From Bacteroidota bacterium (GTDB taxonomy: Bacteria; Bacteroidota; Bacteroidia; Bacteroidales; Cfx3-03): a stretch of 8,239 nucleotides of DNA. Shown one piece after another: positions 1 through 5,926 of this stretch. The stretch lies in contig JAUZOX010000097.1 in NCBI GenBank assembly GCA_030706265.1, positions 1 to 8,239 of the forward strand, given 5' to 3'. Position 1 is the first letter of the stretch; every line of letters begins with the position of its first letter. A model generated the notes under the pieces. That model did no database searches and was not told the DNA's origin. It worked only from the letters and a program-made list of their open reading frames with translations. Made by a program: the position numbers and the translations under genes.

Positions 1-88
1 ATTAGGATAAAAATGGTTTTGAAAAATAATTATATATTTCATCCAAAAAAAAGGGGGGTTCATACAATAAGTCGTGGAGTTCGTCATA

Positions 89-118
89 TTTGTGAATTTA
101 CATATTGCGTTTACTTTG
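89..118 (+). promoter_or_regulatory. Candidate Bacteroidota-type promoter for the C10 peptidase unit
   Basis: A TTTG at 89-92 is followed after 18 bp by TTACTTTG at 111-118, which matches five of the six fixed positions of the Bacteroidota -7 element TAnnTTTG. The spacing is close to that usual for the -33/-7 pair of the primary sigma factor in this phylum. Transcription would start near 124 and leave a leader of about 54 nt, very A/T-rich and without a Shine-Dalgarno sequence. A homopolymeric A8G6 tract at 45-58 lies about 30 bp upstream. The call rests on motif and spacing only. Confidence 0.4.
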
Positions 119-177
119 AATTTAACATAACTTTATTGCAAGTTATGATTTTTTATTAAATTTAAAAACACAAAAAA

Positions 178-1431
178 ATGAAAAAAAAATTAATTACAGG
201 TATTTCATTGATTTTCGCACTTTTTTTAGTAATCTATTTTCAGTCATGTAAAAGAGATTCGACTAATTTATCAACTGATCTAACCAACAAGGATTATTTT
301 TACAAAAAGGATTCACTTTTTGCTCCGTTATCGTTAGCAATTCAAATTGCTGAAAATGTAAATAAAAGCAACATAGTGCTTAAAACAGTTACAAAAAATA
401 ATTTAAAATCAGCGTTGTATTTAGGAAAAAGGAAAATAAAAAACAATTTAACTATATCAGATAAGAATAAGACACCTTACTTTTACGTTCTTAACTATGA
501 ATCTGGCGGTTTTGTTGTAATTTCTGCTGATAAAAGGTCAATACCTATTGTTGGATATAGTGAAAAAGGTAATTTTAAAATTGATTCACTCCCGTTAGGT
601 TTGATTAAATGGTTTGAACAATATGCTAATTATATAAATCATTTACGAACTTCCAGCTCCAAACCTTCAGGATACGTCAATTATCAATGGGAAAATATGT
701 CGTGTGACGAATCCCTTTTAAAAAGTACCTCTGGTTACGAATGTCCTCCACCACCACCTTCCTATACTGAAACTACAGTTACAGTGGGACCGCTATTAAC
801 AACTTCCTGGAATCAAGATTGTGGATATAACACATACTGTCCGGTCGCAAGTGATGGACCATGTGGATATGCTCTTACAGGATGCACAGCAACTGCAATG
901 GCTCAAATTATGGCATATTGGAAATATCCGTCTAGTTATAACTGGAGCCAAATGCCCTTAAATTATGGCAATGATAATATTGCTCTATTAATGAAAGATG
1001 TTGGATACGCAATTTATACCACATATGGTGGCAATGGATCATCTGCATATTCGACAAATATAGTACCGGCATTCAAAAATGTTTTTCTTTATTCTTCAGC
1101 AAACTTTAGCGATTATGATGTAAGTAGCTATGCTACAGTAGTCGCTAATTTAAATAATAACCAACCTGTTTTATTAACTGGTTGTAACGATCAAAGTACT
1201 ATTCTCGGAATTCCATATTCTTGGTCATCTTGCCACGCTTGGGTATGTGATGGTTATATGCAAACAACATATTATCAAAATGGAGTTGAAACATCTCAAT
1301 ATCTTGCATTTGACATGAATTGGGGCTGGGGCGGTGCATATAATGGATGGTTTGCTTTTAACTATTGGAATTTGCCTGATGGTACAAATTTTCAATATGG
1401 AACAGAAATGGTATATAATATTCATCCCTAA
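178..1431 (+). CDS. C10-family (streptopain/interpain-like) cysteine peptidase, lipoprotein with Spi-type propeptide
   Basis: This is a 417-residue secreted cysteine protease of MEROPS family C10, related to streptococcal SpeB and to interpain and Bfp/Btp proteases of Bacteroidota. Residues 1-23 form a lipoprotein signal peptide (lysines, hydrophobic core, lipobox YFQSC with Cys24), so the enzyme should be membrane-anchored outside the cytoplasm. Residues about 45-157 match the inhibitory Spi propeptide, including YFYVLNYESGGFVVISADKR at 101-120. A proline run (190-194) links to the catalytic domain, which begins at VGPLLTTSWNQ (203-213). The nucleophile is Cys236 in GCTATAMAQIM, the catalytic histidine is His353 in CHAWVCDGY, and WGWGG (382-386) is the conserved glycine/tryptophan loop. 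Autocatalytic removal of the propeptide near 190-205 is expected from the family. It ends right after the catalytic domain, with no T9SS sorting domain. The ATG at 178 places the signal peptide correctly. The gene is far more AT-rich than the genes after 2700, which suggests acquisition. Confidence 0.95.
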   Translation: MKKKLITGISLIFALFLVIYFQSCKRDSTNLSTDLTNKDYFYKKDSLFAPLSLAIQIAENVNKSNIVLKTVTKNNLKSALYLGKRKIKNNLTISDKNKTPYFYVLNYESGGFVVISADKRSIPIVGYSEKGNFKIDSLPLGLIKWFEQYANYINHLRTSSSKPSGYVNYQWENMSCDESLLKSTSGYECPPPPPSYTETTVTVGPLLTTSWNQDCGYNTYCPVASDGPCGYALTGCTATAMAQIMAYWKYPSSYNWSQMPLNYGNDNIALLMKDVGYAIYTTYGGNGSSAYSTNIVPAFKNVFLYSSANFSDYDVSSYATVVANLNNNQPVLLTGCNDQSTILGIPYSWSSCHAWVCDGYMQTTYYQNGVETSQYLAFDMNWGWGGAYNGWFAFNYWNLPDGTNFQYGTEMVYNIHP

Positions 1432-1472
1432 TATTAATTTTCAACTGTTTGTTTAATTAAAAACCGAAAATC

Positions 1473-1931
1473 ATGAAAAACTCATTTATCATTCTATCCG
1501 TTTTGATACCGTTTATTTTTATCGGGTGCAAAAAAAATCCTCCCAGTGTAACGATAACTACAATGGTTGATATAGCCTATAAAGATAAATCAGGAAAAGA
1601 TCTTCTGAATCCATCAACCGAAAATTGTTTTTCAGTAAACAATATCCATATTTATCATCTTGTAAATGGCATAAAAGAAGAGGTATTCCGACCCCAAATG
1701 ACATATCCGCATGATTTCTTCATATATAAAAATAATGAATTAAATCAATATTTTATAAGGGTGTTCCTTTTGAGTGATCCCGTATTGGTTGAGTTAAATC
1801 CAACAATTACAGATACCCTTAGTTTTACTGCAGATAAATATGGGGCAAGTCAAATATTAAGAAAAGTTTGGTACAATGGAGAGCTTAAATGGGAATTCCC
1901 TGTGGAGCAGAAATTTACAATAATAAAATAA
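1473..1931 (+). CDS. Small lipoprotein of unknown function downstream of the C10 peptidase
   Basis: This 152-residue protein has a short lipoprotein signal peptide ending in IFIGC (Cys19) followed by KKNPPS, so it should be anchored in the envelope. The mature part has alternating hydrophobic and polar segments that suggest a beta-sandwich fold, and a segment KDKSGKDLLNP (37-47) of a type I have seen in other small Bacteroidota lipoproteins; I cannot name the family. It starts 41 bp after the peptidase stop, on the same strand, with no obvious promoter or terminator between, so co-transcription is likely. It shares the peptidase's low GC. In Bacteroides fragilis some C10 proteases are encoded next to Spi-like inhibitors, but this protein does not resemble the Spi propeptide by eye, so an inhibitor or accessory role is speculation. 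A free-standing structural lipoprotein is equally possible. There is one cysteine besides Cys19, at position 52. Confidence 0.85.
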   Translation: MKNSFIILSVLIPFIFIGCKKNPPSVTITTMVDIAYKDKSGKDLLNPSTENCFSVNNIHIYHLVNGIKEEVFRPQMTYPHDFFIYKNNELNQYFIRVFLLSDPVLVELNPTITDTLSFTADKYGASQILRKVWYNGELKWEFPVEQKFTIIK

Positions 1932-2073
1932 TATATTCATAGGCGATTTATAATCATATCTAATTAATCAAAGATAGTATTATAAAATAATTTGAAGCTT
2001 GATTTTTGGTGGTGTTTGATTTCCAATTTTACTGGGTGCGTTCGGGATGATCGCCACAACTCATTGAGCAAGC

Positions 2074-2138
2074 GAAACGGGCTAACTTTCTTTAATTTTG
2101 CCGGTTAACCGGCAAGATTAAAGAAGTTGGTCTGTTTT
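2074..2138 (+). repeat. Long near-perfect hairpin (30-bp stem, UUAA loop)
   Basis: The arms 2074-2104 and 2109-2138 pair over 30 positions around the loop TTAA at 2105-2108, with one bulged T at 2087. The inner 38 bp (2088-2125) form a DNA palindrome with a single mismatch. Counted by hand there are 25 Watson-Crick pairs and five G-T pairs (2097/2116, 2083/2129, 2081/2131, 2079/2133, 2074/2138). As RNA from the + strand all five are G-U wobbles; from the - strand they would be A-C mismatches. This favours a + strand transcript as the folded molecule. It lies about 140 nt after the stop of the upstream lipoprotein gene. No U-run follows the stem, since the only TTTT (2135-2138) lies inside it, so it is not a classic intrinsic terminator. 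It could be a 3'-end processing or stability structure, a small RNA, or a relic of a palindromic mobile element. Confidence 0.75.
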
Positions 2139-2144
2139 CCTCAG

Positions 2145-2165
2145 TTTGGTCCATGCATGGCCAAA
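2145..2165. repeat. Small palindrome with flanking complementary arms
   Basis: The perfect 10-bp palindrome CCATGCATGG (2151-2160) is flanked by TTTGG (2145-2149) and CCAAA (2161-2165), which are complementary if T2150 is bulged. It sits 6 bp after the 65-nt hairpin and 4 bp before the next inverted repeat. By itself it could be chance; its value is as part of the cluster. Confidence 0.35.
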
Positions 2166-2169
2166 TTAT

Positions 2170-2203
2170 AGTCCAAGTTTAGGGGTGAGCCGCAACTTGG
2201 ACT
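2170..2203. repeat. Perfect 10-bp inverted repeat with 14-nt loop
   Basis: AGTCCAAGTT at 2170-2179 is exactly complementary to AACTTGGACT at 2194-2203, with a 14-nt loop between. One more outward pair (2169/2204) would be a U-G wobble in a + strand RNA, the same strand preference as the 65-nt hairpin upstream. No poly-T follows, so it does not look like an intrinsic terminator. Confidence 0.6.
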
Positions 2204-2211
2204 GCTATCCG

Positions 2212-2230
2212 TTATGGATTGAAACCATAA
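2212..2230. repeat. Short inverted repeat, last of the hairpin cluster
   Basis: TTATGG (2212-2217) and CCATAA (2225-2230) are complementary around a 7-nt loop, and 2211/2231 adds a possible G-U pair in + strand RNA. Six-base arms are common by chance in DNA like this, so this is reported mainly because it follows directly after three other inverted repeats. Confidence 0.35.
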
Positions 2231-2276
2231 TGAAAATGTTAGTCGTTCATCATCTCCCATCTGTTTCGATTTTTAG

Positions 2277-2636
2277 TCCGGTTTACCGCTACGCTCAAAC
2301 CTTAACTTAAAATCCATTATACCTGCATCACCCGGAGCCTTTGCTTGCAAAACAAAACATAACGTCATTTTATTAACTGACGCCAATGGAAGACATGTTG
2401 CTGGATAAATAATCCGCAAAAACAACCTGCTCTTCGAAGTGAATGAAACAACTTTCAATGCCGCCAAGATCATCTGTTTTAAGGATCGCTTTTCTGAACA
2501 GATTGCTAAAAATACAGTTGAATTCCGTTGTCCTTCTTCGCTTTATCACCCGGGCAAGTTTAATGCCAATATCAGGCAATGGGCAGTGAGCACTAAAAGC
2601 AATAAACATCAGATCCCCTCTTTAAACAAAAGATGA
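2277..2636 (+). other. Gene-poor stretch with a weak reading frame broken by one stop
   Basis: No convincing gene occupies the region between the hairpin cluster and idi. The only item worth recording is one + strand frame open from 2277 to 2636 except for a single TAA at 2406-2408. It reads about 43 codons without an obvious start, then about 76 codons to a TGA, with an internal ATG at 2439 that would give 65 residues. I recognise no family, signal peptide or motif in either half, and the downstream half has no clear translation signal. Overlapping - strand frames of 66 and 78 codons are equally unremarkable. It may be a decayed gene or simply noncoding DNA; the latter is the default reading. 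Confidence 0.15.
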
Positions 2637-2663
2637 TCATTGTCGAACGAAATCAAACAAGCG

Positions 2664-2695
2664 TTTGGAGTATCCGGTTGATATATGTAATTTTA
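2664..2695 (+). promoter_or_regulatory. Candidate promoter of idi
   Basis: TTTG at 2664-2667 is followed after 20 bp by TAATTTTA at 2688-2695, which fits the -7 element TAnnTTTG except at the last base. Transcription would start near 2701, giving a leader of about 30 nt to the ATG at 2733. That places the in-frame TTG at 2706 almost at the transcript's 5' end and supports the ATG as the real start. Confidence 0.45.
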
Positions 2696-2732
2696 TCCCC
2701 CATTTTTGAACAATAAACCAATACCCGCTAAA

Positions 2733-3260
2733 ATGACCGAAGATAGAGTGATACTGGTCGATACTTCTGATCGCCCTGTTGGTATCATGGAAAAGATGGA
2801 AGCACACCTGAGAGGCGGGAGGCTACACCGTGCATTTTCTGTTTTTGTGTTCAATTACGACAATGAGTTTTTGTTGCAACGGCGGGCATTGACCAAATAC
2901 CACTCCGGCGGGCTATGGACCAACACTTGTTGCAGTCACCCCCGCCCCGGTGAAGAGACGATCGAAGCCGGAAAGCGCCGTATCATGGAAGAACTGGGTA
3001 TCTCGTGCAAACTCAGGGAAGCCTTTTCTTTTACCTATAAAGCCACACTGGATAATGAGACTACCGAGTATGAATTTGATCATGTGTTGATTGGCAGGTA
3101 TGACGGGGAACTTCACCTCAATCCTGAAGAAGTCGACAGCATCAAATGGCTCTGTTTGTCCGAAATCAGAATCCTGCTGAATGACCATCCCGAAGAATTC
3201 ACCGTATGGTTCAGGATAGCGTTCGAACGTGTCGAAAAGTATATGCAGAATATACTTTAA
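2733..3260 (+). CDS. idi: Isopentenyl-diphosphate delta-isomerase, type I
   Basis: The enzyme interconverts isopentenyl and dimethylallyl diphosphate in the cytoplasm, supplying both C5 units for isoprenoids such as quinones and undecaprenyl phosphate. The 175-residue product is a Nudix-fold type I isomerase, close in length to the 182 residues of E. coli Idi. Starting at the ATG at 2733, the catalytic Cys67 (in WTNTCCSHP), the metal ligands His25, His32 and His69, and Glu87 of the Nudix-like helix fall at the same numbers as in E. coli. The conserved acidic pair is at Glu112 and Glu114, and the FTYKAT segment holds Tyr102, equivalent to the active-site tyrosine. An in-frame TTG at 2706 would add nine residues but is less likely given the promoter position and this numbering. 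The gene stands alone: about 800 bp of gene-poor DNA lies before it, and the next gene converges on it. GC is much higher than in the peptidase block. Confidence 0.96.
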   Translation: MTEDRVILVDTSDRPVGIMEKMEAHLRGGRLHRAFSVFVFNYDNEFLLQRRALTKYHSGGLWTNTCCSHPRPGEETIEAGKRRIMEELGISCKLREAFSFTYKATLDNETTEYEFDHVLIGRYDGELHLNPEEVDSIKWLCLSEIRILLNDHPEEFTVWFRIAFERVEKYMQNIL

Positions 3261-3263
3261 CCC

Positions 3264-3312
3264 AAAATTGTTGCAGGGAGAAAAAATTCACACTTACGCT
3301 CAACAATTTTTT
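3264..3312 (+). terminator. Hairpin between convergent genes, probable terminator of idi
   Basis: AAAATTGTTG (3264-3273) is exactly complementary to CAACAATTTT (3301-3310), and the right arm runs into a total of six T on the + strand. It begins three bases after the idi stop and ends 14 bases before the stop end of the convergent channel gene at 3327, the expected place for a shared terminator. The stem is AT-rich and the loop is 27 nt, longer than usual, so termination strength is uncertain. The - strand T-run is only four bases. Confidence 0.5.
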
Positions 3313-3326
3313 AAGGCAAAATCCCT

Positions 3327-4592
3327 TTAATTTTTGTAATCCATTAACCTGACCTCGGTTCCCGAAGGCCGCTGGAAAACCTGAAGATCAAATTCAGGAA
3401 CTACCGCAAGAATATGATTGAACAGATTTGCCTGTATTGCCTCATATTCAGCCCATGATTTTATTTTGCTGAATGCGTAGACTTCGATGGGAATACCGGT
3501 TTCGGTTGGTTGTAGTTGCCTTACAATCATATCCATATTGGAATTCAGATTTGGATTGTTTTGAAGATAGGCCCTCAGATAGGCCATAAAAACACCCAGG
3601 TTGGTTTGTTTGCGACTATTGACCGTAACCGTATCGTCTATATTTTTCTGTTCATTGTATGCCTTAAGCTCAGCTTCTTTTGCAGCAATGTATTCTGAGA
3701 TCAGCTGCATCTTACCGAATCTTTTGATCATTTCAGGTGTACAGAATTTAATGCTGTTCACATTAATTAAAACAGAACGCTTGATCCTGCGGCCATCCGC
3801 TTCTGCCATGCCCCTGAAGTTCTGAAATGAATCTGAAACGAGGGCGTAAGTAGGGACCGTCGTGATGGTCATATCGCCGTTACGAACCTTGACAGTCGTC
3901 AGTGTAATTTCAAGCACGTTTCCATCCGCACCATATTTGGGCATCGAAATGTAATCACCCGGACGAACCATATCGTTGGCCGAGAGCTGAATGCCCCCAA
4001 CCAGTCCCAGAATGGCATCTTTGAAGACAAACATCAATATGGCTGATGCGGCACCCAGACCAGCCAGGAAAGTGACCGGCTTTTCACCCATGACGTAGGC
4101 CAGAATTAATAAACCGCCTATAATATATACAATGATGGCTGCAACCTGAAGAAAAGGCTTTATCGGTCTGTATTTTGAAACTGACAGCGTTTGATATATC
4201 GCATCCAATGCTTTAAAAAAAGTGAGGATCACGAGCATGAAGATCGAAATGATATAAATGCTGGACAATGACTGGGCTACATGCACTACTTTAGGGCCAA
4301 ATTCGCTTAGTGTGCCGGATGCCATAACGCGGATCAATAAACCCGGAATCAAAAATGCCATCCGATGAAAGACCTTGTAGTCGTATAAAATATCATCCCA
4401 GACTGTAGTCGTCCTCCTTGCAATGTGTTTCAGGACACTGCCGATGATCCATTTCGCGATATAATACAATATAATACTCAGTATCAGAACAAACAAAAAG
4501 TCGGTCATGTTCCAGAAATTGATTGCTGTTGCTTTATCAAGTCCGATTTTTTCCAGCCAATCTATGGCTGAACTACTGAATTTCCAATACAT
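3327..4592 (-). CDS. ybdG: YbdG-type mechanosensitive channel of the MscS family
   Basis: This 421-residue inner-membrane protein is an MscS-superfamily channel that should release small solutes when membrane tension rises. It matches the YbdG subgroup (E. coli YbdG is about 415 residues). About five membrane segments are visible, near 31-54, 74-90, 110-128, 149-168 and the pore-lining 174-200. The last carries the glycine/alanine-rich pattern FLAGLGAASAILMFVFKDAI, followed by the MscS beta-domain start (LSANDMVRPGDYISMPKYGADG). The cytoplasmic region has the YbdG-type insertion of roughly residues 280-330 and the conserved end EFDLQVFQRPSGTEVR, unlike short MscS proteins of about 290 residues. 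It is the last gene of the - strand run, 63 bp after the SUI1 gene; that gap is AT-rich and could hold a weak internal promoter, but no good TAnnTTTG was found. E. coli YbdG contributes to adaptation to mild osmotic stress; the same role here is inferred. Confidence 0.95.
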   Translation of the reverse strand: MYWKFSSSAIDWLEKIGLDKATAINFWNMTDFLFVLILSIILYYIAKWIIGSVLKHIARRTTTVWDDILYDYKVFHRMAFLIPGLLIRVMASGTLSEFGPKVVHVAQSLSSIYIISIFMLVILTFFKALDAIYQTLSVSKYRPIKPFLQVAAIIVYIIGGLLILAYVMGEKPVTFLAGLGAASAILMFVFKDAILGLVGGIQLSANDMVRPGDYISMPKYGADGNVLEITLTTVKVRNGDMTITTVPTYALVSDSFQNFRGMAEADGRRIKRSVLINVNSIKFCTPEMIKRFGKMQLISEYIAAKEAELKAYNEQKNIDDTVTVNSRKQTNLGVFMAYLRAYLQNNPNLNSNMDMIVRQLQPTETGIPIEVYAFSKIKSWAEYEAIQANLFNHILAVVPEFDLQVFQRPSGTEVRLMDYKN

Positions 4593-4655
4593 AACAAGAT
4601 ATATTTTACTATTAACGATTTAATTTATATCCACCGAAGACCGTCTACGTGAAGA

Positions 4656-4997
4656 TTAGCCGCCGGCCTTTTTGACTTTATAGCCCATGTTGATCAATAT
4701 CTCGATGATTTTATCACGGAAATCGCCCTGGATCAATATTTCGCCGTCTTTGGCACTTCCCCCTACTCCGCATTTGGTCTTCAGCATCTTTCCCAATTCG
4801 TTTAAATCGGTATCGGTCCCCACAAAACCGGTAATCAGGGTCACTTTTTTTCCTCCACGTTGCTTTTTATCCAGCATAATCCGCAGATCCTGTTGTTGGT
4901 TTGGAAGTGTTTCCAGAGGTGTTTCTTCCTCATACTGATATTTAAAATCAGCATTGGTCGAATAGACTATTCCGATTGGCTTTGATTTTTTAGCCAT
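4656..4997 (-). CDS. yciH: SUI1/eIF1-like translation factor (YciH family)
   Basis: A 113-residue cytoplasmic protein of the SUI1 (eIF1) fold, the bacterial YciH group. The N-terminal 45 residues are charged and probably flexible. The SUI1 core runs from about 46 to 110, with QRGGKKVTLITGF (46-58), the conserved LKTKCGVGGSAKDGEILIQG (72-91), and a C-terminal helix and strand (FRDKIIEILINMGY). eIF1 controls start-codon selection in eukaryotes; E. coli YciH can influence initiation fidelity in vitro and has been linked to translation inhibition under stress, and it is not essential. The exact role here is unknown. The gene starts 15 bp after the stop of the lipid kinase gene and is surely in the same transcript. 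Length and motifs look intact. Confidence 0.95.
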   Translation of the reverse strand: MAKKSKPIGIVYSTNADFKYQYEEETPLETLPNQQQDLRIMLDKKQRGGKKVTLITGFVGTDTDLNELGKMLKTKCGVGGSAKDGEILIQGDFRDKIIEILINMGYKVKKAGG

Positions 4998-5012
4998 GAT
5001 TCTTTTCTATAA

Positions 5013-5897
5013 TTAAGGAATGACAACTTTAAGTGACAACGGTATTAATTTAAATCTCAGCGGCCCCTTCATAGTAACAGGTTCACCGTCAATATTTACA
5101 ACCAACGTTGCCCTTGTGTGGACGATCACTTCACGCGCTTTGACAATATCGACATAGGGTGTCCGGTGTACCTGCCGAATAAACAGCATAGGTGCAACAA
5201 AGGGGATGGTAAATATCGGAACCTTTTTCACGATGCAAACATCCATCACGCCATCATCGACCCGGGCTTCCGGTGCAATTGTGGTGTTATAGCCAAACTG
5301 ATCTGAATTTGCAAAGCTGATAAACAATGCTTTATAGGTATCACGGACGCCGTCTATCGTAAGCTCATAATTAAGGGGTCGATATGAATAATATTCGGTT
5401 GATACGATATTAAAATAGGTTATCCATCCACGGGAAGTATTACCTGCAAATTTATCCGCTACCAGGGCGTCAAAACCAATACCCGCGATACTCAAAAAAG
5501 GAATATTGTTAACCCTTACGGTGTCCATCAGAAGCACCCGTCCCTTATTGATAGAGGATATGGCATCGGCCATATTAAAAGGAATATTCAAATGATGTGC
5601 CAGTCCATTGCCCGAACCGGCAGGAATAATGCCCAAAGCGGTATTTGTACCAATTAAATTCCGGGCTACTTCGTTCACCGTACCATCCCCCCCCACTGCA
5701 ACCACAATATCTATGTGATCTTCAACAGCTTTTCGGCTTAACTCAGAGGCATGCTGTTCATTTTGTGTTATCGCTACCTGATAGTCAATAACATTATTAT
5801 CTATATAATTAGAAACCTGAGCAGCAAATTCATCTGCAGAATCATTTCGGGGACCAGAAGCGGGATTTACAACAAATAATACACGTTTCTTTTCCAT
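5013..5897 (-). CDS. Diacylglycerol kinase-family lipid kinase (DgkB/YegS/BmrU-like)
   Basis: The 294-residue product belongs to the soluble DAG-kinase catalytic-domain family, which phosphorylates diacylglycerol or related lipids at the cytoplasmic membrane face using ATP. The N-terminal Rossmann-like lobe has VVNPASG (9-15), the nucleotide-binding GGDGTVNEV (69-77), and PAGSGNGLAHHL (92-103). The C-terminal beta lobe has APEARVDDGVMDV (208-220) and NIDGEP (268-273), where conserved metal-binding and catalytic acidic residues of the family lie. The protein lacks transmembrane segments, unlike DgkA. The ATG at 5897 begins directly before the first beta strand; an in-frame TTG at 5918 would add seven residues and was not preferred. 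It lies 29 bp after the LtaS-like gene and 15 bp before the SUI1 gene. DgkB in Firmicutes recycles diacylglycerol released by LtaS, which makes the gene pair here functionally suggestive. Sphingosine or other lipid substrates cannot be excluded from sequence. Confidence 0.95.
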   Translation of the reverse strand: MEKKRVLFVVNPASGPRNDSADEFAAQVSNYIDNNVIDYQVAITQNEQHASELSRKAVEDHIDIVVAVGGDGTVNEVARNLIGTNTALGIIPAGSGNGLAHHLNIPFNMADAISSINKGRVLLMDTVRVNNIPFLSIAGIGFDALVADKFAGNTSRGWITYFNIVSTEYYSYRPLNYELTIDGVRDTYKALFISFANSDQFGYNTTIAPEARVDDGVMDVCIVKKVPIFTIPFVAPMLFIRQVHRTPYVDIVKAREVIVHTRATLVVNIDGEPVTMKGPLRFKLIPLSLKVVIP

Positions 5898-5926
5898 TTT
5901 ATGCTGTTTAAAGACCAATCGTAAGT

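Noticed and set aside
1..96. Possible 3' end of an upstream gene or a small ORF (frame open from base 1 to a TGA at 94-96, ATG at 13).
   Set aside because: About 31 codons with no recognisable motif, crossing an A8G6 homopolymer; indistinguishable from chance in AT-rich DNA.
1225..1425. A 66-codon open frame on the - strand.
   Set aside because: Antisense to the catalytic histidine and WGWGG region of the C10 peptidase.
1971..1995. Short AT-only inverted repeat ATTAT/ATAAT followed by TTTG as terminator of the lipoprotein gene.
   Set aside because: A five-base AT stem with a 3-nt loop is expected by chance here and would be too weak to terminate.
2078..2134. Integron attC-like site: the hairpin's outer bases GGCTAAC (2080-2086) and GTTGGTC (2126-2132) resemble the attC end boxes RYYYAAC and GTTRRRY, and there is a bulged base.
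   Set aside because: Each box has one mismatch, the internal palindrome is almost perfect and lacks the usual extrahelical bases of L boxes, no second site or integrase is present, and no cassette gene follows.
2913..3188. A 91-codon open frame on the - strand.
   Set aside because: Entirely antisense to idi, including the conserved Cys67 region and Nudix helix; no independent support.
3516..3825. Open frames of 60 and 74 codons on the + strand.
   Set aside because: Antisense to the well-conserved C-terminal half of the YbdG-like channel.
4687..5306. Open frames of 83 codons (4687-4938) and 62 codons (5118-5306) on the + strand.
   Set aside because: Both are antisense to conserved parts of the SUI1 and lipid kinase genes and carry no recognisable features.
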